Shown piece after piece: positions 25,665 through 33,686 of a stretch of DNA of 64,000 bases. Every line of letters starts with the position of its first letter. Within the stretch, counting starts at the first letter, position 1. The translations under genes and the position numbers were made by a program. The notes beneath the pieces are model-generated. The model was not told where the DNA came from and did no database searches. It saw nothing but the letters and a program-made list of their open reading frames with translations. The stretch comes from Salinimicrobium sediminilitoris (GTDB lineage Bacteria; Bacteroidota; Bacteroidia; Flavobacteriales; Flavobacteriaceae): contig NZ_JAIVCC010000013.1 in the NCBI RefSeq assembly GCF_020866905.1, forward strand, positions 1-64,000. The letters run 5' to 3'.

Positions 25665-26996
25665 TTAAATGTCTCTGTTTTTATCAAATTTTTCAAGGTA
25701 CTGGGCTACTCTCTGCACAAACTGTCCTCCTAAAGCGCCATTCACAACACGGTGATCATAGCTGTGAGAAAGGAACATTTTGTATCTAATCCCAATGAAA
25801 TCTCCCTCGGGAGTTTCGATCACGGCGGGTACTTTTCTAATAGCACCAAGGGCAAGGATCCCAACCTGCGGCTGATTTATAATAGGTGTTCCCATGATGC
25901 TTCCAAAAGTTCCCACGTTGGTAACTGTGTAAGTCCCGCCCTGGATATCATCGGGCTTAAGCTTGTTAAGACGGGCACGGCCGGCCAGATCGTTCACTGC
26001 CTTTGCCATTCCAACAAGGTTAAGTTGATCGGCATTTTTGATCACAGGCACAATTAAATTCCCATCGGGTAAAGCTGCTGCCATCCCCAGGTTGATATTC
26101 TTACGTTTAATGATCTTATCCCCGTCAACAGAAATGTTGATCAATGGAAAATCTTTTATAGCCTTGGCTACAGCTTCCATGAAGATAGGGGTGAAAGTAA
26201 GTTTCTCTCCCTCTCTTTTTTCGAAAGCGTCTTTGTTCTTCTTTCTCCAGTTCCAGATGTTGGTTACATCTACTTCTATAAAAGACTGCACGTGAGCCGA
26301 AGTCTGGGTACTTTCCACCATATGATGCGCGATCATCTTGCCCATACGGGACATCTCAATGATCTCATCTTCCCCACTCACGCTCACAGGAGTTTTAGCC
26401 GGTTGTGGCGCTGCCTGCTTTGGAGCAGAAGTTTGTTGCTGTTGTTGCTGTTGTTGTTTTGGCTGAGAAGCAGGCTGTGAGGACCTGGTCTCTAGATATC
26501 CTAAAATATCATTTTTAGTTACCCTTCCATCTTTTCCGCTACCTTCTATCTGCTCGAGCTCATCGAATGAAACTCCTTCTTCCTTGGCAATGTTCTTTAC
26601 CAGGGGAGAATAGAATCGGTTACTGTCGGCATAATCTGAAGAACTTATATTTTTTGCTTCTTCTACCCTTTTATCTGCTGCGGCAACTGCCTCTTCAATC
26701 TCGGGTGAAGGCACTTCCTGGTCGGCTACAGGAGTGGCGTTTGCTGCCTCTTCCCCTTCAGCTTCAATAATAGCAATGGTTTGTCCCACCTGCACTACAT
26801 CATCTTCATTGAACAGCTTTTCTACCAATACTCCGTCAACTTCACTCGGCACCTCGCTGTCAACCTTATCTGTGGCAATTTCCAGAACTGCCTCATCGGC
26901 TTCAATGGTATCTCCAACCTCTTTTAACCAATTTGTAATGGTTGCTTCCGCAACACTTTCCCCCATCTTGGGTAATTTTAGTTCAAATCTTGCCAT
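25665..26996 (-). CDS. 2-oxoacid dehydrogenase E2 (dihydrolipoamide acyltransferase)
   Basis: A 443-residue E2 subunit. The lipoyl domain spans residues 1-76 with the lipoylated lysine at position 44 (ATDKVDSE). A peripheral-subunit-binding domain follows at about 130-165 (FYSPLVKNIAKEEGVSFDELEQ). Between it and the core (from about residue 215) lies a linker with an uninterrupted run of eight glutamines. The C-terminal catalytic motif is SYDHRVVNGALGG, with asparagine where many E2 proteins have aspartate (HxxxDG). Single lipoyl domain and sequence style suggest a branched-chain-type E2, but no E1 or E3 gene is nearby, so the complex is not settled. TAATTTTG upstream is its likely promoter. 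Confidence 0.88.
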   Translation of the reverse strand: MARFELKLPKMGESVAEATITNWLKEVGDTIEADEAVLEIATDKVDSEVPSEVDGVLVEKLFNEDDVVQVGQTIAIIEAEGEEAANATPVADQEVPSPEIEEAVAAADKRVEEAKNISSSDYADSNRFYSPLVKNIAKEEGVSFDELEQIEGSGKDGRVTKNDILGYLETRSSQPASQPKQQQQQQQQTSAPKQAAPQPAKTPVSVSGEDEIIEMSRMGKMIAHHMVESTQTSAHVQSFIEVDVTNIWNWRKKNKDAFEKREGEKLTFTPIFMEAVAKAIKDFPLINISVDGDKIIKRKNINLGMAAALPDGNLIVPVIKNADQLNLVGMAKAVNDLAGRARLNKLKPDDIQGGTYTVTNVGTFGSIMGTPIINQPQVGILALGAIRKVPAVIETPEGDFIGIRYKMFLSHSYDHRVVNGALGGQFVQRVAQYLEKFDKNRDI

Positions 26997-27033
26997 ATTC
27001 TTATTTCGAAGGTGTTATACATAAATTGGACTG

Positions 27034-27041
27034 CAAAATTA
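27034..27041 (-). promoter_or_regulatory. Bacteroidota -7 promoter element of the E2 gene
   Basis: TAATTTTG on the - strand matches TAnnTTTG exactly and is followed by CAG. It lies 38 bp upstream of the E2 start codon, which would give a leader of about 30 nt. Confidence 0.5.
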
Positions 27042-27207
27042 TTAAAAATTTACCACAATTAATAATAATTATTCAGCAGCCGACATTTTTCAATGTCTTT
27101 TGGCTTCTGAAACAGAGCCAATTTACCGAGTAAAATTACAATTTTTCTTCAGGAATCCTGCGAAGTAAAAATATTTGAAGATTTCCGCAGAAAAATTTCA
27201 GCTGAAG

Positions 27208-27825
27208 TTAATTCTTCAGGGAATTTTCAAAAGGTATCCTATTGGTTATACTGCGCCCAAGGGTAACTTCATCTGCATACTCAAGCTCATCCCCTACAGA
27301 AATTCCGCGGGCAATAGTACTTGTTTTGACATCAAATCCTTCCAGCTGTTTAAAAATGTAAAAATTGGTGGTATCGCCTTCCAACGTGCTGCTGAGAGCA
27401 AAAATTATTTCTTCGATTTCCCCTTTTTGGGCCTTTTCCACCAAAGATTTTATAGTGAGTTGCGAAGGCCCAACTCCTTCCATAGGATTGATCTTCCCAC
27501 CCAGGACGTGATAAAGCCCGCGGTACTGGCTTGTGTTCTCAATCGCCATTACATCCCGAATGTCTTCTACCACACAAACTACTTCCTGCTGGCGGTTTTT
27601 GTTCGCACAGATCTCACATAGCTCGCTATCACTAATATTGTGACAGTTCCTGCAAAATTTCACTTCGGTCTTGAGGTCCACTAAAGCTTTGCTTAATGCG
27701 ACCGTCTGGGACTCGGGCTGCTTTAACAAATGTAAAACCAATCGCAGGGCCGTGCGCCTGCCAATCCCGGGAAGCTGGGACATCTCATTCACAGCTTCCT
27801 CCAATAATTTTGAAGAAAATTCCAT
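27208..27825 (-). CDS. recR: Recombination protein RecR
   Basis: A 205-residue protein of the RecFOR DNA repair pathway, which loads RecA on single-stranded gaps. The helix-hairpin-helix region [17 protein letters not shown] lies at residues 18-34, the four-cysteine zinc finger [16 protein letters not shown] near 56-71, and the Toprim domain from [20 protein letters not shown] with the Walker-like end [12 protein letters not shown]. Length and domain order are standard. It is divergent from the symporter gene. Confidence 0.97.
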   Translation of the reverse strand: MEFSSKLLEEAVNEMSQLPGIGRRTALRLVLHLLKQPESQTVALSKALVDLKTEVKFCRNCHNISDSELCEICANKNRQQEVVCVVEDIRDVMAIENTSQYRGLYHVLGGKINPMEGVGPSQLTIKSLVEKAQKGEIEEIIFALSSTLEGDTTNFYIFKQLEGFDVKTSTIARGISVGDELEYADEVTLGRSITNRIPFENSLKN

Positions 27826-27931
27826 AACCCAAAATTACTCCTTATTTAATACAATTCCCAGAAAAAGAAGCCGCATTCCCCATGCTGCAGATATTCTGAA
27901 GTTTCGTAATTTGCCGCCGAAATTCTGACAA

Positions 27932-29371
27932 ATGCAGCCCTATTCCATACTCCTTTTAATAGCCGGTTATTTCCTTACCCTTATTTTCATTTCCTGGATA
28001 ACCGGAAGAAAATCTGATAATAACACATTTTTTAAAGCCAACCGGCAATCCCCCTGGTATATAGTGGCCTTTGGGATGATTGGAGCATCCCTGAGCGGGG
28101 TGACCTTTATCTCTGTTCCCGGCTGGGTGGAAGCGAGCCAGTTTAGCTATATGCAGGTCGTACTGGGTTATGTGGTGGGATATATCGTGATTGGGCTGGT
28201 ACTACTGCCCCTCTATTACAGGATGAACCTTACTTCTATTTACACCTATTTGGAAGGTAGATTTGGCACGTATTCTTATAAAACCGGCGCCTCTTTCTTT
28301 TTACTTTCCCGAATAGTGGGAGCAAGTTTCAGGCTGTTCCTGGTGGCGAACGTACTGCAGATCATCCTTTTTGACAGCCTTGGGATTCCCTTTTGGGCGA
28401 CAGTGATTATGACCATATTGTTGATCTGGCTGTACACCTTCAGGTCGGGGATAAAAACCATTGTATATACTGATACCCTTCAAACCCTTTGCATGTTGGT
28501 AGCAGTGGGAGTAAGCATATATTACGTTTCAGAAGACCTGGGAATCCAGGGTGGAGAATTGATCTCTCACATCTCAAACAGTGAACTGTCAAAAATGTTC
28601 TTTTTTGATGACTTTAAAAGTGCCGACTTCTTTTGGAAGCAATTCATTTCGGGTGCGTTTATAACTATTGTAATGACAGGACTCGACCAGGACATGATGC
28701 AAAAAAACCTTACCTGCCGCAACCTGGGGGATGCACAAAAAAATATGTTCTGGTTTACTATTGTACTGGTATTTGTAAACCTTTTATTCCTGTCCCTGGG
28801 AGTTTTGCTTACCGAATATGCACGTGCTAATGGAATTGATGCTTCAAAGGATGATCTCTTCCCGGTAATAGCAACTTCGGGAGAACTGGGAATGGGAATA
28901 GCAGTATTCTTTATCCTTGGATTGATCGCAGCCGCGTACAGTAGTGCCGACAGTGCGCTCACTGCCCTCACCACTTCATTTAGTATTGACATTCTGGATA
29001 TTGAGACCAGGTACAGCCCCGAGAAGCAGGAAAAGGTGAGGAAACTAATTCACATAGGTGTTTCTGTCGTATTGATCCTGGTCATTATCGCCTTCAAATA
29101 CATCATTAGAGATGAAAGTGTGATCGCTAAACTCTTTGTATTTGCGGGATACACCTACGGACCATTACTTGGTTTATACAGCTTCGGTCTGTTCACAAAA
29201 ATGAAGGTGAAAGACAAACTTGTGCCGGTAATAGCCATTCTTTCTCCTATCCTCACTTATGTAATAAGCATCAACAGCCTTGTTTGGTTTGGTTTTGAAT
29301 TCGGATTTTTTGTCCTTATCCTCAATGGACTCCTCACTTTTCTGGGACTAGTACTGCTTCGTAGAAAGTAA
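27932..29371 (+). CDS. Sodium:solute symporter family protein
   Basis: A 479-residue inner-membrane transporter with about thirteen hydrophobic segments and the SSS family core: FGMIGASLSGVTFISVPGWV near residue 50, the GYVVGYIVIG helix, and AAYSSADSALTALTTSFSIDIL near residue 335, which carries the sodium-site serines. The substrate cannot be read; related transporters carry sugars, amino acids or carboxylates. The 3' end overlaps the convergent CoA-binding gene by 24 bp, with no room for a terminator between them. Confidence 0.9.
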   Translation: MQPYSILLLIAGYFLTLIFISWITGRKSDNNTFFKANRQSPWYIVAFGMIGASLSGVTFISVPGWVEASQFSYMQVVLGYVVGYIVIGLVLLPLYYRMNLTSIYTYLEGRFGTYSYKTGASFFLLSRIVGASFRLFLVANVLQIILFDSLGIPFWATVIMTILLIWLYTFRSGIKTIVYTDTLQTLCMLVAVGVSIYYVSEDLGIQGGELISHISNSELSKMFFFDDFKSADFFWKQFISGAFITIVMTGLDQDMMQKNLTCRNLGDAQKNMFWFTIVLVFVNLLFLSLGVLLTEYARANGIDASKDDLFPVIATSGELGMGIAVFFILGLIAAAYSSADSALTALTTSFSIDILDIETRYSPEKQEKVRKLIHIGVSVVLILVIIAFKYIIRDESVIAKLFVFAGYTYGPLLGLYSFGLFTKMKVKDKLVPVIAILSPILTYVISINSLVWFGFEFGFFVLILNGLLTFLGLVLLRRK

Positions 29372-29710
29372 TATAAGCGTACACGCCACTTCTACCTCAA
29401 TACCATTTTCCTGAAGAAGTTTGTAAAACTCAGGGTTTTCTGTGCCGGGGTTAAAAATTACTCTTTCGGGGTGTAAGGAAAGGATGTAGTCATAATATTC
29501 GGGCTGTCGCGAGGGACCAAGATACAATGTAACCGTATGCACATCTTCAAAAGGCAATTTTTCATTCTCGATTTTTACTCCCGCTACTTCTCCCTTTCTT
29601 AAGCCTATAGCCACTGTAGGAACGTTATTTCTTACAAGTCTGTTTATTGCGATGTTGGCATATCTTGCAGGGTTAGTAGACGCACCCAAAACGAGGGTTT
29701 TTTTATCCAT
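29348..29710 (-). CDS. CoA-binding domain protein
   Basis: A 120-residue single-domain protein with a Rossmann-like CoA-binding fold. The start TLVLGASTNPARYANIAINRL holds the nucleotide loop, and YLGPSRQPEYYDYILSLHPERVIFNPGTENPEF is the conserved back half. Proteins of this size resemble YccU/YneT-type CoA-binding proteins with no assigned reaction. The gene's last 24 bp overlap the end of the convergent symporter gene. Confidence 0.87.
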   Translation of the reverse strand: MDKKTLVLGASTNPARYANIAINRLVRNNVPTVAIGLRKGEVAGVKIENEKLPFEDVHTVTLYLGPSRQPEYYDYILSLHPERVIFNPGTENPEFYKLLQENGIEVEVACTLILLSTKQY

Positions 29711-29727
29711 TTTAAATTTCTTTTTCA

Positions 29728-29870
29728 GTTAGTGTAACAATGCCCGTAGTTAGGCAGTCATTAAGGTAAGAAATATTTCCCGCATTGGGGTGATTTGAGA
29801 AACATTGATGGTTAGTGTTAAAGGAGCCCCATGCTAAACCCATGCACTCTGTGCATGGGTTTTTCTTTTC
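29728..29870 (+). ncRNA. Candidate structured RNA or leader ending in a terminator
   Basis: The 348-bp gap between the CoA-binding gene and the beta-barrel gene holds a strong hairpin, AAACCCATGCAC (29836-29847) with GTGCATGGGTTT (29851-29862), followed by TTCTTTTC. It is oriented for the + strand. Upstream, CAATGC (29738-29743) can pair with GCATTG (29782-29787), and the same GCATTGGGG can instead pair with CCCCATGC (29827-29834), so two structures compete. GTTAGTGT occurs twice (29728 and 29811). There is no reading frame. It could be a stand-alone small RNA or an attenuator of the downstream gene; I do not recognise a known family. Confidence 0.5.
29836..29870 (+). terminator. Intrinsic terminator upstream of the beta-barrel gene
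   Basis: A perfect 12-bp stem with a 3-nt loop (29836-29862) and a T-rich tail on the + strand only; on the - strand the stem is followed by TAGCATGGGG. No annotated + strand gene ends here since the symporter stops 465 bp earlier, which is why an RNA gene is proposed. Confidence 0.8.
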
Positions 29871-30058
29871 TTGATAAAGCCTTTTTTGGAAGGAAATAAC
29901 CTACGAAAAGCTTAAAATCTCATCTTTTTTGTAACAAAACGTTTTTTGAGCAGTCTTTTATATATACCTGGAGAGCAAAATTGAGAAAACATGGCTTCTT
30001 TTATTATGCATTACAAGGTATTAGGCTAAATCAATCATCATCATCAAACAATCAAAAA

Positions 30059-32425
30059 ATGAAACAGTTTATTTTAATTTTTATTCTACTCCTTGGAAAC
30101 ATTTCAGGATACGCGAACACCGATCCCGCTGAACTTGGCACCATAACTGGACAAGTTATGGATAAAGAACTTCAGGAACCTATTCCCTATGCCACCATTA
30201 CAGTAACAACTCCGGAAGGAGAAATGATCACCGGAGCCGTCACCTCAACCGACGGAACTTTTTCCGTAGAAAAACTGAAAGACGGAATATACATTTTTAA
30301 AGCCCAGTTCATGGGCTACAAAACTTTTTCTCAGGAAGTGAAAGTATCCGGCGGAAATCGACAGATCAAAATAGGTGCTATTTTTCTTGAACCTGAAGTT
30401 GCACAACTTGAGAGCGTTGATGTAGTTGCCGAAAGATCTACCATTGAACAACGAATAGACCGAAAAGTAGTAAATGTGGGGAAAGATCTTACTACTACAG
30501 GCGCATCGGCCAGTGAAATCATGAACAACATTCCCAGCCTCGCTGTGGATCAGGATGGAAATATCTCCATGCGTGGAAATGATAATGTAAGGATCCTTAT
30601 AGACGGGAAGCCGACCAATATTCCCGCAGCCCAACTGCTTAAACAAATTCCCAGCACTTCGATAAAGAGCATTGAACTTATCACCAATCCTTCGGCCAAG
30701 TATAACCCCGAAGGTATGAGCGGGATCATTAATATCATCCTGCACAAAAATTCGAATATGGGCTTTAACGGGAACCTTAACACCGGAGTGACCGTGGGGG
30801 AAGATACCCGCTACACCGGCTCCCTGGACATGAACTACCGCACCGGAAAACTCAATTTCTTCGGAAACTTTGGAACCAATGGCGGCAAGAGAGGACAAAC
30901 AGGGGTCATTCAAAATTTCACGAACAACTATACCGAAAACATCCATTTCCTTAATGATAATGAGTCCTACCTTTTTAAGGTTGGTGTGGACTATTACCTG
31001 GATGACAGGAACACTTTCTCATTTTACACAAATCAAAACTATTATTTTGGAGAACCATTTGGAGAAGCAGATATCATTTTTTACGATCCTGCTACCGAAA
31101 ATATTTACCAGGATTTCTTCATAGAAAATGATAATGTAACCCGCACTTATAACTTCGCTTATAACCATGAGTTCAATTCTGAAGGTCATAAGCTAATCCT
31201 GGAAGCAGATCATAGTACGACCGATGCAGAAGAGATAGCACGTTTTGAATATACCGGAGGTGGCGCAGAGAACCTGGATTCTTATCGCGATGACGTGCAG
31301 GAAGATATTTCCAACACCACGTTTAACCTGGATTATGAAAACCCTTTTTCTGAAACTGCAAAACTGGAGCTGGGAGCCGAAGCAAGATTGAGAAGAAGTA
31401 CCAACGATTATCGAACCACCAATGAGATGTTGGATAATGCGTTGTACGATTATGACAACAACATCTATTCCTTCTACTCCACTTTTGGACAGAATTGGGA
31501 CAAATGGTCATACCAATTGGGAGCCAGGGTAGAAAGCTATGATGTAGAGGCCGTCCTGGATGGAGACCTTGTTTATGAAACAGATTATTTTACGCTTTAT
31601 CCTTCAGCCTTTCTTTCTTACAAAATCAATGAAATGAAATCCCTGCAGATAAGCTACGGAAGAAGAGTTGACCGCCCAGGTCTCAATCAGGTGAATCCTG
31701 TAAGGGAATTTTCTACTCCCAGGATCACTGCAGTGGGTAACCCCGAGCTGGATCCACAGTTTACGAACTCTATAGAGCTCAACTATACCCATAACTTCAA
31801 AAAAGGAAGTTTTACTGGCGGAGTATTTTACAGGATCATTGAAGATGAAATTAACCAGATATTATTAATAGATCCCGAAGATCCTTCCCGTTTGTTGCTC
31901 ACTTTTATGAACTGGGAAGATAACACCTCCTATGGTGTTGAACTAAGCGGAAGATATAAACCCTTTTCCTGGTGGAGCCTGAACCCAAGTTTTGAGCTGT
32001 ACAGCAGTACCGAAAAGGGAATTGTAGGAGAAGATTACCTGGAAGTGGAGAGCACCGTTTACAACTTTAGACTAAGCCAAAGCTTTAACGTGACAAAGAA
32101 ACTTACGCTCCAGCTCTTCGGGATGTACCGCAGCAGCACAGAGATGTTACAGATACAACCGGAAGAATTCTATTTTATGAATGCCGGAGCCCGTTATAGC
32201 TTCTTGAATGACAAAGCTACTTTAAGCCTAAATATTAATGACATTTTTGACACCCAGGAATTCACCTTCACTACAGATGTGCCTTATTCGCAGAAGGGTA
32301 ATTTTAAAGGTGATTCACAAACAGTGTACCTAGGGTTTTCCTACAGATTTGGCGGCGGAAAGAACAAAGCCCTTGACAGAAAACAAAGAGACGATAATAC
32401 CAACTCCGGAGGAGGTATATTTTAA
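30059..32425 (+). CDS. Outer-membrane beta-barrel family protein with carboxypeptidase-like plug domain
   Basis: A 788-residue TonB-receptor-like outer-membrane protein. A signal peptide (residues 1-20, ending SGYAN) is followed by a carboxypeptidase-D regulatory-like domain (GTITGQVMDKELQEPIPYAT through residue 115), a plug-like domain (STIEQRIDRKVVNVGKDL, ASEIMNNIPSLAVDQDGNI, IRGNDNVRILIDGKP), and a long barrel ending GFSYRFGGGKNK. The first Met in frame is TTG at 29981; the ATG at 30059 puts the signal peptide at the N-terminus. A short lysine-, asparagine- and glycine-rich tail follows the barrel. No TonB box or SusD partner is seen, so the cargo is unknown. Confidence 0.88.
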   Translation: MKQFILIFILLLGNISGYANTDPAELGTITGQVMDKELQEPIPYATITVTTPEGEMITGAVTSTDGTFSVEKLKDGIYIFKAQFMGYKTFSQEVKVSGGNRQIKIGAIFLEPEVAQLESVDVVAERSTIEQRIDRKVVNVGKDLTTTGASASEIMNNIPSLAVDQDGNISMRGNDNVRILIDGKPTNIPAAQLLKQIPSTSIKSIELITNPSAKYNPEGMSGIINIILHKNSNMGFNGNLNTGVTVGEDTRYTGSLDMNYRTGKLNFFGNFGTNGGKRGQTGVIQNFTNNYTENIHFLNDNESYLFKVGVDYYLDDRNTFSFYTNQNYYFGEPFGEADIIFYDPATENIYQDFFIENDNVTRTYNFAYNHEFNSEGHKLILEADHSTTDAEEIARFEYTGGGAENLDSYRDDVQEDISNTTFNLDYENPFSETAKLELGAEARLRRSTNDYRTTNEMLDNALYDYDNNIYSFYSTFGQNWDKWSYQLGARVESYDVEAVLDGDLVYETDYFTLYPSAFLSYKINEMKSLQISYGRRVDRPGLNQVNPVREFSTPRITAVGNPELDPQFTNSIELNYTHNFKKGSFTGGVFYRIIEDEINQILLIDPEDPSRLLLTFMNWEDNTSYGVELSGRYKPFSWWSLNPSFELYSSTEKGIVGEDYLEVESTVYNFRLSQSFNVTKKLTLQLFGMYRSSTEMLQIQPEEFYFMNAGARYSFLNDKATLSLNINDIFDTQEFTFTTDVPYSQKGNFKGDSQTVYLGFSYRFGGGKNKALDRKQRDDNTNSGGGIF

Positions 32426-32447
32426 TGATGACGTTTAATTAGCCAAA

Positions 32448-32479
32448 AAAAATCCGCAGCTGAAAAGCTGCGGATTTTT
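32448..32479. terminator. Bidirectional terminator between the beta-barrel gene and fabH
   Basis: A 14-bp perfect stem, AAAAATCCGCAGCT (32448-32461) and its complement (32466-32479), with a GAAA loop. The A and T tracts of the stem itself provide T-runs on both strands. It serves the two convergent genes. Confidence 0.88.
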
Positions 32480-32549
32480 GTTATTTTAGACTTTTAAAGA
32501 GATATCTTAAAGTTCTGGTTCTTGACTCTTGATTCTTGACTCCTCTTAA

Positions 32550-33560
32550 TTACCACTTGATAACTGCACTGGCCCAGGTAAAACCACTACCAAAAGCCGC
32601 TAACACAACAGTATCTCCTTCTTTTATCTTTCCTTCTTCCCATGCTTCGGTCAAAGCAATAGGAATAGAGGCAGCAGTTGTATTCCCATACCGCTGAATG
32701 TTGTTGTAAACCTGATCATCACCAAGGCTGAACTTCTGCTGAATAAATTGTGAAATCCTCAAATTCGCCTGATGCGGAATAAGCATATCAATATCCTTAA
32801 CCTCAAGACCGTTCGCGTCCAGTCCTTCTTTAATAACTTCAGAAAAACGAACTACAGCGTTTTTAAAAACAAACTGCCCGTTCATATATGGATAGTAGAT
32901 GATATCATCTCCCTGCGGATTCTCCTCGATGATCTCGGGAACCCAATGCATGGTACTAGGACCTTTCAGAGATAATTCGAGTGCATGTTTCCCTTCAGAA
33001 TGTAAGTGAGTGGAAAGAATTCCTTGCCCGTGGTGATCGCTACGGGTAAGAACCGCTGCTCCTGCCCCATCTCCAAAGATCACTGAAACACCGCGACCGC
33101 GGGAGGTAAAGTCGAGTCCTCCACTATGGTTTTCACTACCTATAAGCAGCACATTTTTGTACATGCCGGTCTTGATATATTGATCGGCTACAGAAAGTCC
33201 GTAGATGAATCCGCTACACTGGTTTCTCACATCTAATGCAGGGCAGGTATTAATGTCCAGCATTTCCTGAATTTGTACACCTCCTCCTGGAAAATAATAG
33301 TCGGGGCTTAGGGTGGCAAAAACAATAAGATCAATGTCATCTTTTGAAATATTTGCGCGTTCAATGGCTATTTTGGCGGCTTTGGCTCCCATCACGGCAG
33401 TAGAATTTCCATCTCCTTTCTTGATGTGGCGCCTTTCTTTAATTCCTGTTCTCTCCTGGATCCATTCATCATTGGTATCCATAATCATGGAAAGATCATC
33501 ATTAGTCACCACATTTTCGGGCACGTAAAATCCCAGACCCGCTATCTTTGATTGATACAT
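32550..33560 (-). CDS. fabH: Beta-ketoacyl-ACP synthase III
   Basis: A 336-residue FabH-type ketosynthase that starts fatty-acid chains by condensing an acyl-CoA with malonyl-ACP. The catalytic triad regions are present: Cys115 in ALDVRNQCSGFIYGL, the histidine in MLIPHQANLRI near residue 253, and the asparagine in YGNTTAASIP near residue 285. The start DDLSMIMDTNDEWIQERTGIKERRH is typical of the family. No other fab genes adjoin, so it may be a second or specialised copy used for branched or special starter units; that is inference. Confidence 0.92.
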   Translation of the reverse strand: MYQSKIAGLGFYVPENVVTNDDLSMIMDTNDEWIQERTGIKERRHIKKGDGNSTAVMGAKAAKIAIERANISKDDIDLIVFATLSPDYYFPGGGVQIQEMLDINTCPALDVRNQCSGFIYGLSVADQYIKTGMYKNVLLIGSENHSGGLDFTSRGRGVSVIFGDGAGAAVLTRSDHHGQGILSTHLHSEGKHALELSLKGPSTMHWVPEIIEENPQGDDIIYYPYMNGQFVFKNAVVRFSEVIKEGLDANGLEVKDIDMLIPHQANLRISQFIQQKFSLGDDQVYNNIQRYGNTTAASIPIALTEAWEEGKIKEGDTVVLAAFGSGFTWASAVIKW

Positions 33561-33686
33561 TTAGTAATTTTTAGGCTCTGATAAATTATTTCTTTTAAAT
33601 TTAAGCAATTAATAAAAAGTTGCGCCGCAATATAAGAAAGATTAACATTTTCTCAGTGCAGTGCTTATCAATCTAATTTTATAACC

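Noticed and set aside
29728-29870. A known riboswitch (cobalamin, TPP, SAM) ahead of the beta-barrel gene
   Set aside because: The conserved core motifs of these classes, such as the CUGAGA of TPP, are not present.
30245-30946. A 233-codon - strand ORF inside the beta-barrel gene
   Set aside because: It lies opposite conserved plug-domain sequence and has no independent evidence.
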